A stretch of 64,000 nt of DNA from Candidatus Roseilinea sp. Lineage in GTDB: Bacteria; Chloroflexota; Anaerolineae; J036; Brachytrichaceae. The DNA lies in assembly GCA_026003755.1 (NCBI GenBank), contig BPHV01000005.1, forward strand, positions 124,001 through 188,000. Reading direction: 5' to 3'. Both the position numbers and the translations under genes were made by a program. Below the pieces are notes generated by a model that was given only the letters and a program-made list of their open reading frames with translations, did no database searches and was not told where the DNA came from. Below, piece after piece: positions 8,157 through 16,825 of the stretch; the stretch's first letter is position 1, and every line of letters starts with the position of its first letter.

Positions 8157-9425
8157 CTACGGCGATTGCCCCGCTTGGAGCCGACGCTGCAGGTCGGCGA
8201 AGTCGCGGATGGCGGCAATCTCGCGCAGAAAAGCGCCAAGCGAGGGGCTGCGCCGACGCAGCTCCTGCACCGCCGGGCCGATGGGATCCTTCCCGGCGGC
8301 AGGCGCGCCGCCTGGGTCGGCGTTGTATGCGCCGTGAAAGGCAAAATAGGCTTGATTCAGCTTGCGTATCAAATAGCCGTTTTGCACGAACAGGATGCGG
8401 CGCTGCTCCATGTAGGCTTCGGCTTCTTCAACCCGGCCCTGCGCCAGAAGCTCGTCCACGCGCTCGCGCGTCCGGCGCATCTCGGCGCGAAAGTCGAAGC
8501 TGTGATTCGCATCGGCCGCCGAGCTGGCTTGTGCGTCGCTGACCAGCGCCGCGCTCAGCTCCGGATAGTAACGCTGTGCCACCCGTTCGCGAATTTCGCG
8601 CTCCACGATCACGGCGGCGGTTTCGTTGATGGTGCGCGCCTCTGAGCTGGAGAGAAAGTTCAGGCCAACCGGGCTGAGTGTGAAGACCAGGTAATTGTGC
8701 ACCCACTCGTGGGCGATGACGCCGATCACCCAGTGGAGCGCTGACGTCTCCGGCAGCATGGTCGGATAAGCGCCCAGCCCGCCGATGGGCGTGACTAACG
8801 ACGACACGTCGAACCGGCGATCCACCGCTTCCTCGAGGTGCGCCTTCTCTTCCAGCGTTAAACCGGTGGCCAATTCGCGCGAGGCGATGCGTTCGATCTT
8901 GTCTCGGCGTGAAATGACCAGCAGGTCAGGCAGCTCGGTGAAGCGGAAGCGCAGCGGCGGCATCACCTGGCCGGCGACGGCGAAGCCTTCCTCGCGCAGC
9001 ACGCTCTGCACCTGGTCTTGCAGGATCGCCTCGACGATGGCTTGTCGGACGTTTAGACTGGCGCGCAGGGCGTCGCGTTGAGCGCGCAGCCCCGCGCTGG
9101 CCGCAGCGGCGTCCCCCACTTTGGGGTCGCTGTAGATTGCTTCAATCTGGCCAACCAAACGCTTGAACTCAGCTACGTCGTGCATGTAGTCCTGCACGAA
9201 AGCGACCTGCTCCGTGTCGCTCATGCCCTCATGTATCGGGATCAACGCGTAGCTGAGCTTGGCTGCCATCGCTTCGATCCACCAACCCACTAGGTCGAAG
9301 TGTTTGCCGGCCAGCATGCGATCGAGGTGCGCCTCGCGGTCACCATAAGGCGGCGCCTCGAACCGCAGCAGGGTGAGCAGCAGGCCGGCCGCCACTATCA
9401 CGCCAAAGGCGCGTCGTCGCTGCAT
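8157..9425 (-). CDS. Membrane-anchored protein with HEXXH metallopeptidase-like motif
   Basis: The start at ATG 9425 gives 422 residues and places a hydrophobic segment at residues 6-20 (AFGVIVAAGLLLTLL), a signal anchor. Near residue 240 is IAHEWVHNYLVF, an HEXXH zinc-binding motif, and about 40 residues later NETAAVIVEREI supplies a Glu that could be the third ligand, as in gluzincins. The N-terminal half is helical and charged, with a possible coiled coil around residues 80-130. No named family was recognised; similar-looking conserved hypothetical proteins with this motif would be a peptidase-like group. It sits just upstream of kynB on the same strand. Peptidase activity is inference from two motifs. 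Confidence 0.68.
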   Translation of the reverse strand: MQRRRAFGVIVAAGLLLTLLRFEAPPYGDREAHLDRMLAGKHFDLVGWWIEAMAAKLSYALIPIHEGMSDTEQVAFVQDYMHDVAEFKRLVGQIEAIYSDPKVGDAAAASAGLRAQRDALRASLNVRQAIVEAILQDQVQSVLREEGFAVAGQVMPPLRFRFTELPDLLVISRRDKIERIASRELATGLTLEEKAHLEEAVDRRFDVSSLVTPIGGLGAYPTMLPETSALHWVIGVIAHEWVHNYLVFTLSPVGLNFLSSSEARTINETAAVIVEREIRERVAQRYYPELSAALVSDAQASSAADANHSFDFRAEMRRTRERVDELLAQGRVEEAEAYMEQRRILFVQNGYLIRKLNQAYFAFHGAYNADPGGAPAAGKDPIGPAVQELRRRSPSLGAFLREIAAIRDFADLQRRLQAGQSP

Positions 9426-9733
9426 GCGGATTGCGCGCCGGCTCGCGCAGCTCGCTATCCCCAAATCTTTCACAACGCGTCCACAGGCGACGAACATGAC
9501 TACTGGCTACATGTTGGTCTTGGATTTAGGGCATACCCTATAAACGGCGTCCACTTCGTGCCGGTCAAAGTTATCGCCACATTTAAGAAGGGCACACAAT
9601 CGTCACGAGCGGGCCAAAATGTGGACAACCCCCAGACGCGCTGGGGATAAGTGAAAGTGTTTGGGGATAAATTGGATTTGCCACAATACACTTAGATTTC
9701 GCATTGAGAGTGGTTATTATTCTCTAAGCAAAC
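9426..9733. other. AT-rich intergenic spacer with DnaA-box-like nonamers
   Basis: About 300 bases without a convincing gene, noticeably richer in A and T than the flanks, especially 9655-9733. Nonamers one mismatch from the DnaA box TTATCCACA occur on the minus strand at 9620-9628 (TTGTCCACA), 9642-9650 and 9662-9670 (both TTATCCCCA), with a weaker TTATCGCCA on the plus strand at 9571-9579. A 63-codon frame here lacks coding character. It may be a DnaA-regulated promoter or a replication-related site; nothing else in the window supports an origin. Confidence 0.35.
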
Positions 9734-10729
9734 TTAGAACGCTAAACTGTTATGATGGTTGCCGTACACGCCGCTCAGCGCGTCCTCTATGCGTGCCGGC
9801 GGCGCAGATCGTGCAAAGGCTACGGCCTCCTCGATAAGCGCCAGCACCTGGCCTTCAACTGCTTCGATCTGCTCCTCGTTGATCCCGCGTTCAACGAGTA
9901 CGCGCCGAAAGCGCGGGATGGGGTCGCGCGCTTGCCAGCGTTCGACCTCCTCGCGTGAGCGGTAGACCTGCGGGTCGCCCTCGTAATGGCCGCGATAGCG
10001 ATAGGTGACGCCCTCGACGAACGATGGGCCATCCCCGCGCCGCGCGCGTTCGACCGCTTGCCGCGTGGCCTCGTACACGGCCAACACATCGTTGCCGTCC
10101 ACCGTGACGCCGGGCATGGCGTAGCTCTCGGCGCGCTTGCTGAGCTGGGTGAGCGGGGCTTGTTTGTGCTGGGGGGTGCCTTCGCCATATTGGTTGTTCT
10201 CGCAAAAAAACACCACGGGCAGCCGCCACAGGCCGGCCAGGTTGAGCGCTTCGTGGAACGCGCCCTCGTTGGTCGCACCGTCGCCGAAGAAGGCCAGGGC
10301 GACGCGCAGCCCCGCGCGGGAGGATGCGGCCTGCATCTTGAAGGCCAGCGCCGCGCCGACGGCCATGGGAATGCCGCCGGCGACGATGCCGTTCGCGCCC
10401 AAGATGCCGAGGTCGAAGTCGGTCATGTGCAACGAGCCACCTTTGCCACGGCAATAGCCGGCCTCGCGCGCGGCCAACTCGGCCATCATGTAGCGCACGT
10501 CGCCCCCCTTTGCGATCAAGTGGCCATGGCCGCGATGCGTGCTGGTGATCACATCGTCGCGGTTCAACGCTGCGCATGCGCCGACAGCGCACGCCTCCTC
10601 GCCGATGTAGGGGTGGATGAAGCCGGGAATCAACCCCTGGCGTCGCTCGTCAATCGCGCGCAGCTCGAACTGGCGAATCAACACGAGCTGGCGATACCAC
10701 TCAAGCAATCGATCAGCGGATAGGGTCAC
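9734..10729 (-). CDS. pdhA: TPP-dependent pyruvate/acetoin dehydrogenase E1 component, alpha subunit
   Basis: The product has 331 residues and a GTG start. It has the E1-alpha layout: LIRQFELRAIDERRQG at the N-terminus, GEEACAVGACAALNRDDVI, HRGHGHLIAKGGDV, and GKGGSLHMTDFDLGILGANG. The thiamine-diphosphate motif starts at GDGATNEGAFHEALNLA and ends in the ENNQYG segment, matching GDG-x(~26)-NN. The E1 alpha-beta heterotetramer decarboxylates pyruvate or acetoin and passes the acyl group to a lipoylated E2. No beta subunit or E2 lies next to it, which is unusual because these genes are commonly clustered. The pdhA and acoA forms cannot be told apart with confidence. It is divergent from the glycosyltransferase at 10819. 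Confidence 0.88.
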   Translation of the reverse strand: MTLSADRLLEWYRQLVLIRQFELRAIDERRQGLIPGFIHPYIGEEACAVGACAALNRDDVITSTHRGHGHLIAKGGDVRYMMAELAAREAGYCRGKGGSLHMTDFDLGILGANGIVAGGIPMAVGAALAFKMQAASSRAGLRVALAFFGDGATNEGAFHEALNLAGLWRLPVVFFCENNQYGEGTPQHKQAPLTQLSKRAESYAMPGVTVDGNDVLAVYEATRQAVERARRGDGPSFVEGVTYRYRGHYEGDPQVYRSREEVERWQARDPIPRFRRVLVERGINEEQIEAVEGQVLALIEEAVAFARSAPPARIEDALSGVYGNHHNSLAF

Positions 10730-10818
10730 AAGCCGATTATAAAGTTATCGAGCCGCGTTCGGCGCTAGGCCGGCAAGCTATGGCGCAAGGATGAAGGTAG
10801 CTGCTAAGATCGTCCGCA

Positions 10819-11949
10819 GTGTCGCGCGTCGTCCACTGCAAGCCCTGCTCGGTCCTCGTGGACTGCCGTCTGATGTATTACCGCAAGGCGGGCGTGTCGT
10901 ACTACGCGCGGCGGCTGGTGCGCGCCCTGGCCGAGTTGCCAGCGCCGTGGTTCACGCTGCGCGTTTTGCTAGACCGGCGCGACGCCGATACCGGCTGGGT
11001 GCCCCCGAACGTCGGCATCGTCCGCGTGGTCACGCCGGCGCATCACCGCTACGAACACCTGACCTTGCCCATCGAGCTGGCCTGCTTGGGGCTGCGCCGC
11101 GCGCCGTACACCGTGCTTCATTCCCCAGACTTCATCACCTGCCGAGGGCGATTCCGCAAAGTGATCACCATTCATGACCTGTATTTCATGGAACATCCGG
11201 AGGTGATGAGCGCCGATGGCGCGCGCTATTACAGCCGCATCCGCTGGTCGGCATCGGCAGCCGATCGCATCATCGCCGTGTCGTGCTTCACGCGCCAGGA
11301 CATCCTGCGCCTGATTCCGGAAGCCGCGTCCGAGAAAGTCATCGTGGTGTACGAAGCCGCCGGCCGAGCGCCGAAGGTCGAGTCCGGCGCGGTGGCGCAT
11401 TCTGCGCCGCCGACTCCCCATTTTCGGTTTATCCTATTTGTGGGCACGTTGGAGCCTCGCAAGAACTTAAGCACGCTGCTGCGCGCGCTGGCGCGCTTGC
11501 CCAGCGAGGTGCGCCTCGTCATCGTGGGCGCGCCGGGCTGGCGCGATGAGGCGCTGGGCGACGCGGCCCGCGAGCTGGGCGTGGCCGAGCGCGTTGAGTT
11601 TGTGGGGTGGGTGAGCGAGGACAAATTGGACGCCTTGTATCGCCAGGCGCGGCTGCTGGTTATGCCGTCGCTCTCGGAGGGTTTCGGCTTGCCGGTGCTC
11701 GAGGCGATGTCACGCGGCACGCCGGTGGTGTGCAGCAACGCCGGCGCTTTGCCCGAGATCGTCGCCGATGCTGCGCTGCTCCACAGTCCGACGGACGATG
11801 CTGAACTCGCCCGTCATATACTCGCCTTATGGGCCGACGACGCCTTGCATGCCGAGTATGCGCGTCGCGGCTTGGCCCGTGCGCGGGACTTCTCCTGGGC
11901 GCGCGCCGCCCAAGAAACGCTTGAGGTCTACCGTGCGGCGCTCGGCTGA
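10819..11949 (+). CDS. GT4-family glycosyltransferase
   Basis: The product has 376 residues from a GTG start. The N-terminal Rossmann half begins VLVDCRLMYYRKAGVSYYARRLV, with the glycine-poor acceptor loop typical of GT4 mannosyl- or rhamnosyltransferases. The C-terminal half carries the family signatures: ILFVGTLEPRKNLSTLLRA, the donor-binding start with conserved Arg-Lys, and PSLSEGFGLPVLEAMSRG with the E-x7-E motif, then GALPEIVADAALL. It transfers an activated sugar to a glycan or lipid at the inner membrane face. A second GT4 gene follows after about 50 bases on the same strand, so both probably act in one surface-polysaccharide or glycolipid pathway. The acceptor and donor are not known. 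Confidence 0.9.
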   Translation: MSRVVHCKPCSVLVDCRLMYYRKAGVSYYARRLVRALAELPAPWFTLRVLLDRRDADTGWVPPNVGIVRVVTPAHHRYEHLTLPIELACLGLRRAPYTVLHSPDFITCRGRFRKVITIHDLYFMEHPEVMSADGARYYSRIRWSASAADRIIAVSCFTRQDILRLIPEAASEKVIVVYEAAGRAPKVESGAVAHSAPPTPHFRFILFVGTLEPRKNLSTLLRALARLPSEVRLVIVGAPGWRDEALGDAARELGVAERVEFVGWVSEDKLDALYRQARLLVMPSLSEGFGLPVLEAMSRGTPVVCSNAGALPEIVADAALLHSPTDDAELARHILALWADDALHAEYARRGLARARDFSWARAAQETLEVYRAALG

Positions 11950-12002
11950 GCGGATTGGCCGATTGCGGCTTGCGGGTCGTCGCCCGTAAACTTCAAACTT
12001 CC

Positions 12003-13271
12003 ATGCGCCTGCTTTTTCTCACGCCGCAGTTGCCGTATCCACCCCAGCAAGGGACCGCGCTGCGCAATTGGGGGCTGATCTCACATCTGGCAGCCCGACA
12101 TGAGATTTGGCTTCTCTCGTTCGACGAACGGCGCGAGGACGCGCGCGGTGAGCTGCCTGCGCCGTTGCGTCAAGCGTGCCGGCGTGTGGTCGTTGCGCCG
12201 GCGCCCGCGCGCGCGCTGGGCGACCGCCTGCGCGCGCTGGCGGCCTCCACGCTGCCCGACATGGCTTGGCGGCTGTGGTCGCCGACGTTCGAGCGGATGC
12301 TCCATGCGCACCTATGCGGTCATCGCTTCGACGTTGTGCAATTCGAAGGGATCGAGCTGGCGCGCTATATGATCGGCGCTGCGCGACTGCCTCACAGCGC
12401 GCGTTTCGTCTTCGATGCGCACAATGCGGAGTATGTGTTGCAACAACGCACCTTCCAGGCCGACGTGCGCCGCCTCAAGCGCTGGCATGGTGCGGGCTAT
12501 TCGTTTGTGCAATGGCAGCGGCTGCGCGCGTTTGAGCGACGGGCGCTGCGCGTCGCCGACGCCGTATTGTGCGTCTCGCCCGAGGACGCGACAGCGTTAC
12601 AACGCCTCGAACCATCCGTCCGACCGGCCGTGATCTCCAACGGCATTGACGTCGCCTACTACGCGAATTTCGACTGCCCCGCGCCTGCGCCTCGCGCGCC
12701 GACCCTCGTCTTTACCGGCAAGATGGACTTTCGGCCTAATGTGGACGGCGTGTTGTGGTTTGCTCAGCGCGTGTGGCCGGTGGTCAAGCAGGCCCATCCC
12801 GGCGTGCGCTGGTGCATCGTCGGCCAAAAGCCCAGCCCACGCCTCGACCCCTTGCGCGCCGATCCCGACATCGCGCTCACGGGCCAGGTGGATGATGTGC
12901 GCTTCTACATTGCGCAGGCCGACGTTTACATCGCGCCGTTGCTGGCTGGCGGCGGCACGCGCTTCAAGTTGCTCGAAGCGATGGCCATGCGCCGCGCCAT
13001 CGTCAGCACATCACTCGGCTGCGAGGGCTTCCCGGTGACATCGGGGCGCGAGATGATCGTGGCCGACCGACCGGAGGAATTCGCCGGCGCCTTGACCGAG
13101 CTGCTGCGCAGCCCGTCACGTCGCGTTGCCCTTGGTGAAAGCGCCTATCGCTTCGTCTCGGCGACCTACGACTGGCGGGCGATTGTGCCCCGATTGGAGC
13201 AGGTCTACGAGCGGCTCACCGCCCATGAGTCTGCTCGCGCATGGCCCAGGCGCGCTCAGCGCGCGCCTTGA
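12003..13271 (+). CDS. GT4-family glycosyltransferase (sugar transferase of the stp1/PEP-CTERM-associated type)
   Basis: The start at ATG 12003 places MRLLFLTPQLPYPPQQGTALRN at the N-terminus, the typical opening of this group; the frame is open upstream but without coding character. The length is 422 residues. The middle has FVFDAHNAEYVLQQRTF and AVLCVSPEDATAL. The donor half has LVFTGKMDFRPNVDGVLWF and VYIAPLLAGGGTRFKLLEA, where many GT4 enzymes have the E-x7-E region, followed by SLGCEGFPV. It resembles the TIGR03087-like family linked to exopolysaccharide loci. The 3' end overlaps the convergent SRPBCC gene by 56 bases. Cotranscription with the preceding glycosyltransferase is likely. Confidence 0.88.
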   Translation: MRLLFLTPQLPYPPQQGTALRNWGLISHLAARHEIWLLSFDERREDARGELPAPLRQACRRVVVAPAPARALGDRLRALAASTLPDMAWRLWSPTFERMLHAHLCGHRFDVVQFEGIELARYMIGAARLPHSARFVFDAHNAEYVLQQRTFQADVRRLKRWHGAGYSFVQWQRLRAFERRALRVADAVLCVSPEDATALQRLEPSVRPAVISNGIDVAYYANFDCPAPAPRAPTLVFTGKMDFRPNVDGVLWFAQRVWPVVKQAHPGVRWCIVGQKPSPRLDPLRADPDIALTGQVDDVRFYIAQADVYIAPLLAGGGTRFKLLEAMAMRRAIVSTSLGCEGFPVTSGREMIVADRPEEFAGALTELLRSPSRRVALGESAYRFVSATYDWRAIVPRLEQVYERLTAHESARAWPRRAQRAP

Positions 13272-13929
13272 TGCCCAGCAGCATCCGCCGCTCCATAATG
13301 AAAGCGCCTGGCTCCAGCAGGGCGCGAATGACAAGGGTGTTTGCGAGCGTCGGCTCCCAGTCGGCGCGCCAGCGCTCGATGAGCCGGGTGTTCGTCGCGT
13401 CAATCGGTTCCAGGTGGAATGTCCAGGTCACGCGCCGGTAGTAGCCGGCTTGCATCACAGCGATCCGCGCCTGGATGGGCGCGTCGGCGTGCATCACGAT
13501 CGTGCGATTGGGCACGACGATGTCCACCGGCAACCCGACGCCATCCGGCGCCAGTGGCACGGCGTCGGCAGCGTGCAACTCCTGCAGCGATGGGATGATG
13601 TGGTTGGCGTTGCTGGGATACAGGCCGAGCAAGCGTTCAATCCACTCGTAGCTATAGAAACCGCCGCGTCCCTGGCCCATTTGCACCAGCCATGGCCAGA
13701 TCGCCTCCGGTGGGGCATGGATCGAAATGGCATGCGTGGCCTGCAATTTGGCGTTTTCAATCAGCGAGTCGCCGAGCAGCGGCCGCTTGGCCTCCTCCTC
13801 GGTAGCGCCCCAGCGCAAATGCCATGGTCGAATGAAGGCCACGTAAGCACCAATCGCGCCTGCGCCGGCCAAGGTGAGCGTAGCGAGAAAAGATGAAAGA
13901 AACGACGCGCGCTTGGGCGAATCAGACAA
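13216..13929 (-). CDS. Membrane-anchored SRPBCC-family (START-like) protein
   Basis: The product has 237 residues. The start is TTG 13929, supported by a GGAGG ribosome binding site seven bases upstream. Residues 10-33 form a membrane segment (FLATLTLAGAGAIGAYVAF). The rest follows the SRPBCC pattern, ATHAISIHAPPEAIWPWLVQMG, then RGGFYSYEWIERLLG and a C-terminal helix with WTFHLEPIDATNTRLIERW. SRPBCC domains form a hydrophobic pocket for lipids or other ligands; this subgroup has no known substrate. The gene lies between a glycosyltransferase, which it overlaps tail to tail by 56 bases, and gyrA, which is divergent. Confidence 0.82.
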   Translation of the reverse strand: MSDSPKRASFLSSFLATLTLAGAGAIGAYVAFIRPWHLRWGATEEEAKRPLLGDSLIENAKLQATHAISIHAPPEAIWPWLVQMGQGRGGFYSYEWIERLLGLYPSNANHIIPSLQELHAADAVPLAPDGVGLPVDIVVPNRTIVMHADAPIQARIAVMQAGYYRRVTWTFHLEPIDATNTRLIERWRADWEPTLANTLVIRALLEPGAFIMERRMLLGIKARAERAWAMREQTHGR

Positions 13930-14041
13930 GGCAGTCCTCCGATTTTATCTGTCCGCGTATTCTTTTCGCATCTGCGGGTGGTTCAGGCCGTGTAGATTAT
14001 CGCGCAGAATGCAGAAAGCAGTCGCCATAGCCGGCGCTGCG

Positions 14042-14047
14042 TATAAT
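14042..14047 (+). promoter_or_regulatory. -10 box of gyrA
   Basis: A perfect TATAAT lies 21 bases before the gyrA ATG. No convincing -35 hexamer is found 16-18 bases upstream (CAGTCG), so activity or an activator is uncertain. Confidence 0.45.
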
Positions 14048-14068
14048 CCGGCGTAGAACAAACGTCCG

Positions 14069-16765
14069 ATGGCCAAAAAGCAACCCACGTCCACACGCAA
14101 CGGCAACGATGGCCGCGTCCCCGTCCAGGGCGTGATCGAACTCGAAGACAACCGCTTCGGCCGCATCCGGCGCACCGACATCAATCAGGAGATGCAAGCC
14201 AGCTACCTCTCCTATGCTATGTCGGTCATCGTCAGCCGCGCCCTGCCGGACGCGCGCGATGGTTTGAAGCCGGTGCAGCGTCGCATTCTCTACGTGATGT
14301 ACGACACCGGCCTGCGTCCCGATGCGCCCTATCGCAAAAGCGCGCGCATCGTCGGCGACGTGCTGGGCAAGTACCACCCCCATGGCGACCAGTCGGTCTA
14401 CGACGCGATGGCGCGCATGGCGCAGGACTTCTCGATGCGTTACCCGTTGGTGGACGGCCAGGGTAACTTCGGCAGCGTGGATGGCGACCCGCCGGCGGCC
14501 ATGCGCTACACCGAGGCGCGCCTCAGCCAGCCGGCCATGGATCTGCTGGGCGACCTGGAGAAAAACACCGTTGACTTCACGGATAACTACGACGGCACCA
14601 CACGCGAGCCGACCGTGCTGCCGGCGGCGCTGCCTAACCTCATCCTAAACGGCGCGACCGGCATCGCCGTCGGTATGGCCACCAACATCCCGCCGCATAA
14701 CCTGAACGAGATCGTGGACGCGATCGCGTTCATGATTGACCGCATCGCTGCTCGGCGCGGCGCCGCCAAGCAACTGCAACAGTGGCTGTTGCCTGAGGCC
14801 GAGGTAGATGTGGATGAGCTGATGCAGTTCGTCAAAGGCCCTGACTTCCCCACCGGCGGCATCGCCTTTCGCTACGATGATCGCGTCGAAGGCGGCGACG
14901 CGATCAAATCGGCCTACGCCACGGGCCGCGGCAAGATCACCGTGCAAGCCAAGGTGCACTTCGAAGAGGGCACACGCGGGCGCAACCACATCGTCATCAC
15001 CGAGCTGCCCTATGCGGTGAATAAATCGGCGCTCATCGAGCGCATCGCCGACCTCGTGCGCGACGACAAAATCACCGGCATCACCGACATCCACGACGAG
15101 AGCGACCGGCGCGGCATGCGCATCGTGATTGACATCAACAAAAACGACGACCCACGACAAGTGCTGAGCGCGCTCTACAAGCACACCGCCATGCGCACCT
15201 CGTTCGGCGTGATCATGCTGGCGCTGGTCAACGGCGAACCGCGCATTCTGCCGCTGCGTCGCATGTTGCAAGTCTTCATCGAGCACCGGCTGATCGTTAT
15301 CAAACGGCGCAGCGAGTTTGACCTGGACGAAGCCCGGCGGCGCGCCCACATCCTCGAGGGCTTGGTGAAAGCGCTGGACATCATTGACCAGATCATCCGC
15401 CTGATTCGCACGTCGCGCGACACCGAGGCAGCGCGGCGAGGGCTGATCCAGCGCTTCCAATTTAGCGAAGTGCAGGCGCAAGCGATCCTGGATATGCCGC
15501 TGCGCCGGCTGACCCAACTCGACCGCAAACGGCTGGAGGAGGAGCTGGCCGAGAAGCGCAAGCTGATCAAATACCTCGAAGACTTGCTCAAAAACCCCAT
15601 CAAGATCCTGGGCGTGATCAAAGAGGAGCTACAAGCGCTGAAGGCCAAATATGGCGACAGCCGACGCACCACGATCGTGGGCCGCATAGAGGAAGGGTCA
15701 AAGGCCGGCGGACAAAGGGCCGGCAACGCGGGCCGGAGGTCAACGGGCAGCAGGCAGCCGGCCGCGGATGGGACGAGCGGTAAGGCGGCTCCTGGCAATC
15801 GCCAGCCGGCATTCCGTGACTTCCCGCTCACGGCCCATGAGTTGATCGGCGACGAGGCGGCCTACGTGATCATCGGGCAGAACGGCAAAATCGGACGCGT
15901 GAGCGCGCCGCCGCGAGTGACCAGCGCCGCCGAAGTGGCCCCGGCCGCCATCATCCGGGCGTACACCAAAGAGATGGTGTACGTGATCGGGGCATCGGGC
16001 AGAGGGGTAGCGCTCAACGTGGGCGCGCTGCCGCAAGAGGATGTGACCCAAGGCCAAGGCGTGTCACTCAGCGCCATCAGCGCCTTCCCGCCAGACGACG
16101 TGGTGGCCGGCGCGTTCGCCGTGGATCGCGCCGCGGTGCAGAAGGGTGACGATGAAGCCGGCCCCTATATGGTCTGCGCTACGGCTAAGGGAATGGTCAA
16201 GCGCAGCGCCGCCGGCATTTTGCCCGGTGTGCCCGGCCAAGCCTTCACGGCCATCGGCGTAGCCGAGGACGACAGCGTGATCGGCGCGCGTTTGGCTCAG
16301 GGGCACGAAGACCTGATGCTGTTCACCCAACAAGGCATGGCCATCCGCTTCAAGCAGGACGAGGTGCGGCCGATGGGCTTGCCCGCCGCCGGCGTCATCG
16401 GCATCAAGCTCGGGGCGGGCGACATCGTGACCAGCCTGGCTGTTGTGGATAAAGCCGACAAGGCGATGGAAGTCGTGATCGGCTCGACCGACGGGCGCGC
16501 CAAGCGCGTGGCCCTCAAGGAATATCCGGTTCAAGGCCGGGCCGGCAAGGGGGTGCTCACCGCTAAATTGGCGAAAGATGCCACCGTCGCCGACGCAGTG
16601 ATCGCCGCGCCGGACGATACCATCATCTACGTCACTTTCAAGAATAACGCTAAATCGCTAAAAGCCAAAAATCTGACGCGGCGCGGACGACCGGCCGGCG
16701 GCGACGAGGCGATCGCGCTTTCCGGCAGCGACTATCTGATGCGGATGGTGGCGGTGCACGAGTAG
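14069..16765 (+). CDS. gyrA: DNA gyrase subunit A
   Basis: The product has 898 residues. The N-terminal breakage-reunion domain is typical: [20 protein letters not shown], the quinolone region [10 protein letters not shown], and [10 protein letters not shown] with the catalytic Tyr at residue 147. The C-terminal beta-pinwheel contains QGRAGKG, a relaxed form of the GyrA box (Q-R-R-G-G-K-G), which favours gyrase over topoisomerase IV. A Gly/Ala/Arg-rich linker near residues 535-575 separates the domains and looks inserted. The position equal to E. coli Ser83 is Gln108, while the Asp87 equivalent is kept. GyrA pairs with GyrB to introduce negative supercoils; gyrB is not adjacent. The gene is monocistronic and ends at a hairpin shared with the desaturase. 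Confidence 0.93.
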   Translation: MAKKQPTSTRNGNDGRVPVQGVIELEDNRFGRIRRTDINQEMQASYLSYAMSVIVSRALPDARDGLKPVQRRILYVMYDTGLRPDAPYRKSARIVGDVLGKYHPHGDQSVYDAMARMAQDFSMRYPLVDGQGNFGSVDGDPPAAMRYTEARLSQPAMDLLGDLEKNTVDFTDNYDGTTREPTVLPAALPNLILNGATGIAVGMATNIPPHNLNEIVDAIAFMIDRIAARRGAAKQLQQWLLPEAEVDVDELMQFVKGPDFPTGGIAFRYDDRVEGGDAIKSAYATGRGKITVQAKVHFEEGTRGRNHIVITELPYAVNKSALIERIADLVRDDKITGITDIHDESDRRGMRIVIDINKNDDPRQVLSALYKHTAMRTSFGVIMLALVNGEPRILPLRRMLQVFIEHRLIVIKRRSEFDLDEARRRAHILEGLVKALDIIDQIIRLIRTSRDTEAARRGLIQRFQFSEVQAQAILDMPLRRLTQLDRKRLEEELAEKRKLIKYLEDLLKNPIKILGVIKEELQALKAKYGDSRRTTIVGRIEEGSKAGGQRAGNAGRRSTGSRQPAADGTSGKAAPGNRQPAFRDFPLTAHELIGDEAAYVIIGQNGKIGRVSAPPRVTSAAEVAPAAIIRAYTKEMVYVIGASGRGVALNVGALPQEDVTQGQGVSLSAISAFPPDDVVAGAFAVDRAAVQKGDDEAGPYMVCATAKGMVKRSAAGILPGVPGQAFTAIGVAEDDSVIGARLAQGHEDLMLFTQQGMAIRFKQDEVRPMGLPAAGVIGIKLGAGDIVTSLAVVDKADKAMEVVIGSTDGRAKRVALKEYPVQGRAGKGVLTAKLAKDATVADAVIAAPDDTIIYVTFKNNAKSLKAKNLTRRGRPAGGDEAIALSGSDYLMRMVAVHE

Positions 16766-16785
16766 CGCGCGGCTGGAGCCGGGGG

Positions 16786-16816
16786 GGTTAGGCGAAGCGG
16801 CGGTCTCCGCCTAACC
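16786..16816. terminator. Hairpin between convergent gyrA and desaturase genes
   Basis: GGTTAGGCG (16786-16794) and CGCCTAACC (16808-16816) form a perfect nine-pair stem with a 13-base loop. It lies between two convergent stop codons, so it could serve both strands. There is no long T-tract, so it may act with Rho or as an RNA 3' end. Confidence 0.6.
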
Positions 16817-16825
16817 TTAACGCAC

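Noticed and set aside
9500-9691. 63-codon minus-strand frame in the AT-rich spacer
   Set aside because: Short, no ribosome binding site or homology; the region is better explained as regulatory DNA.
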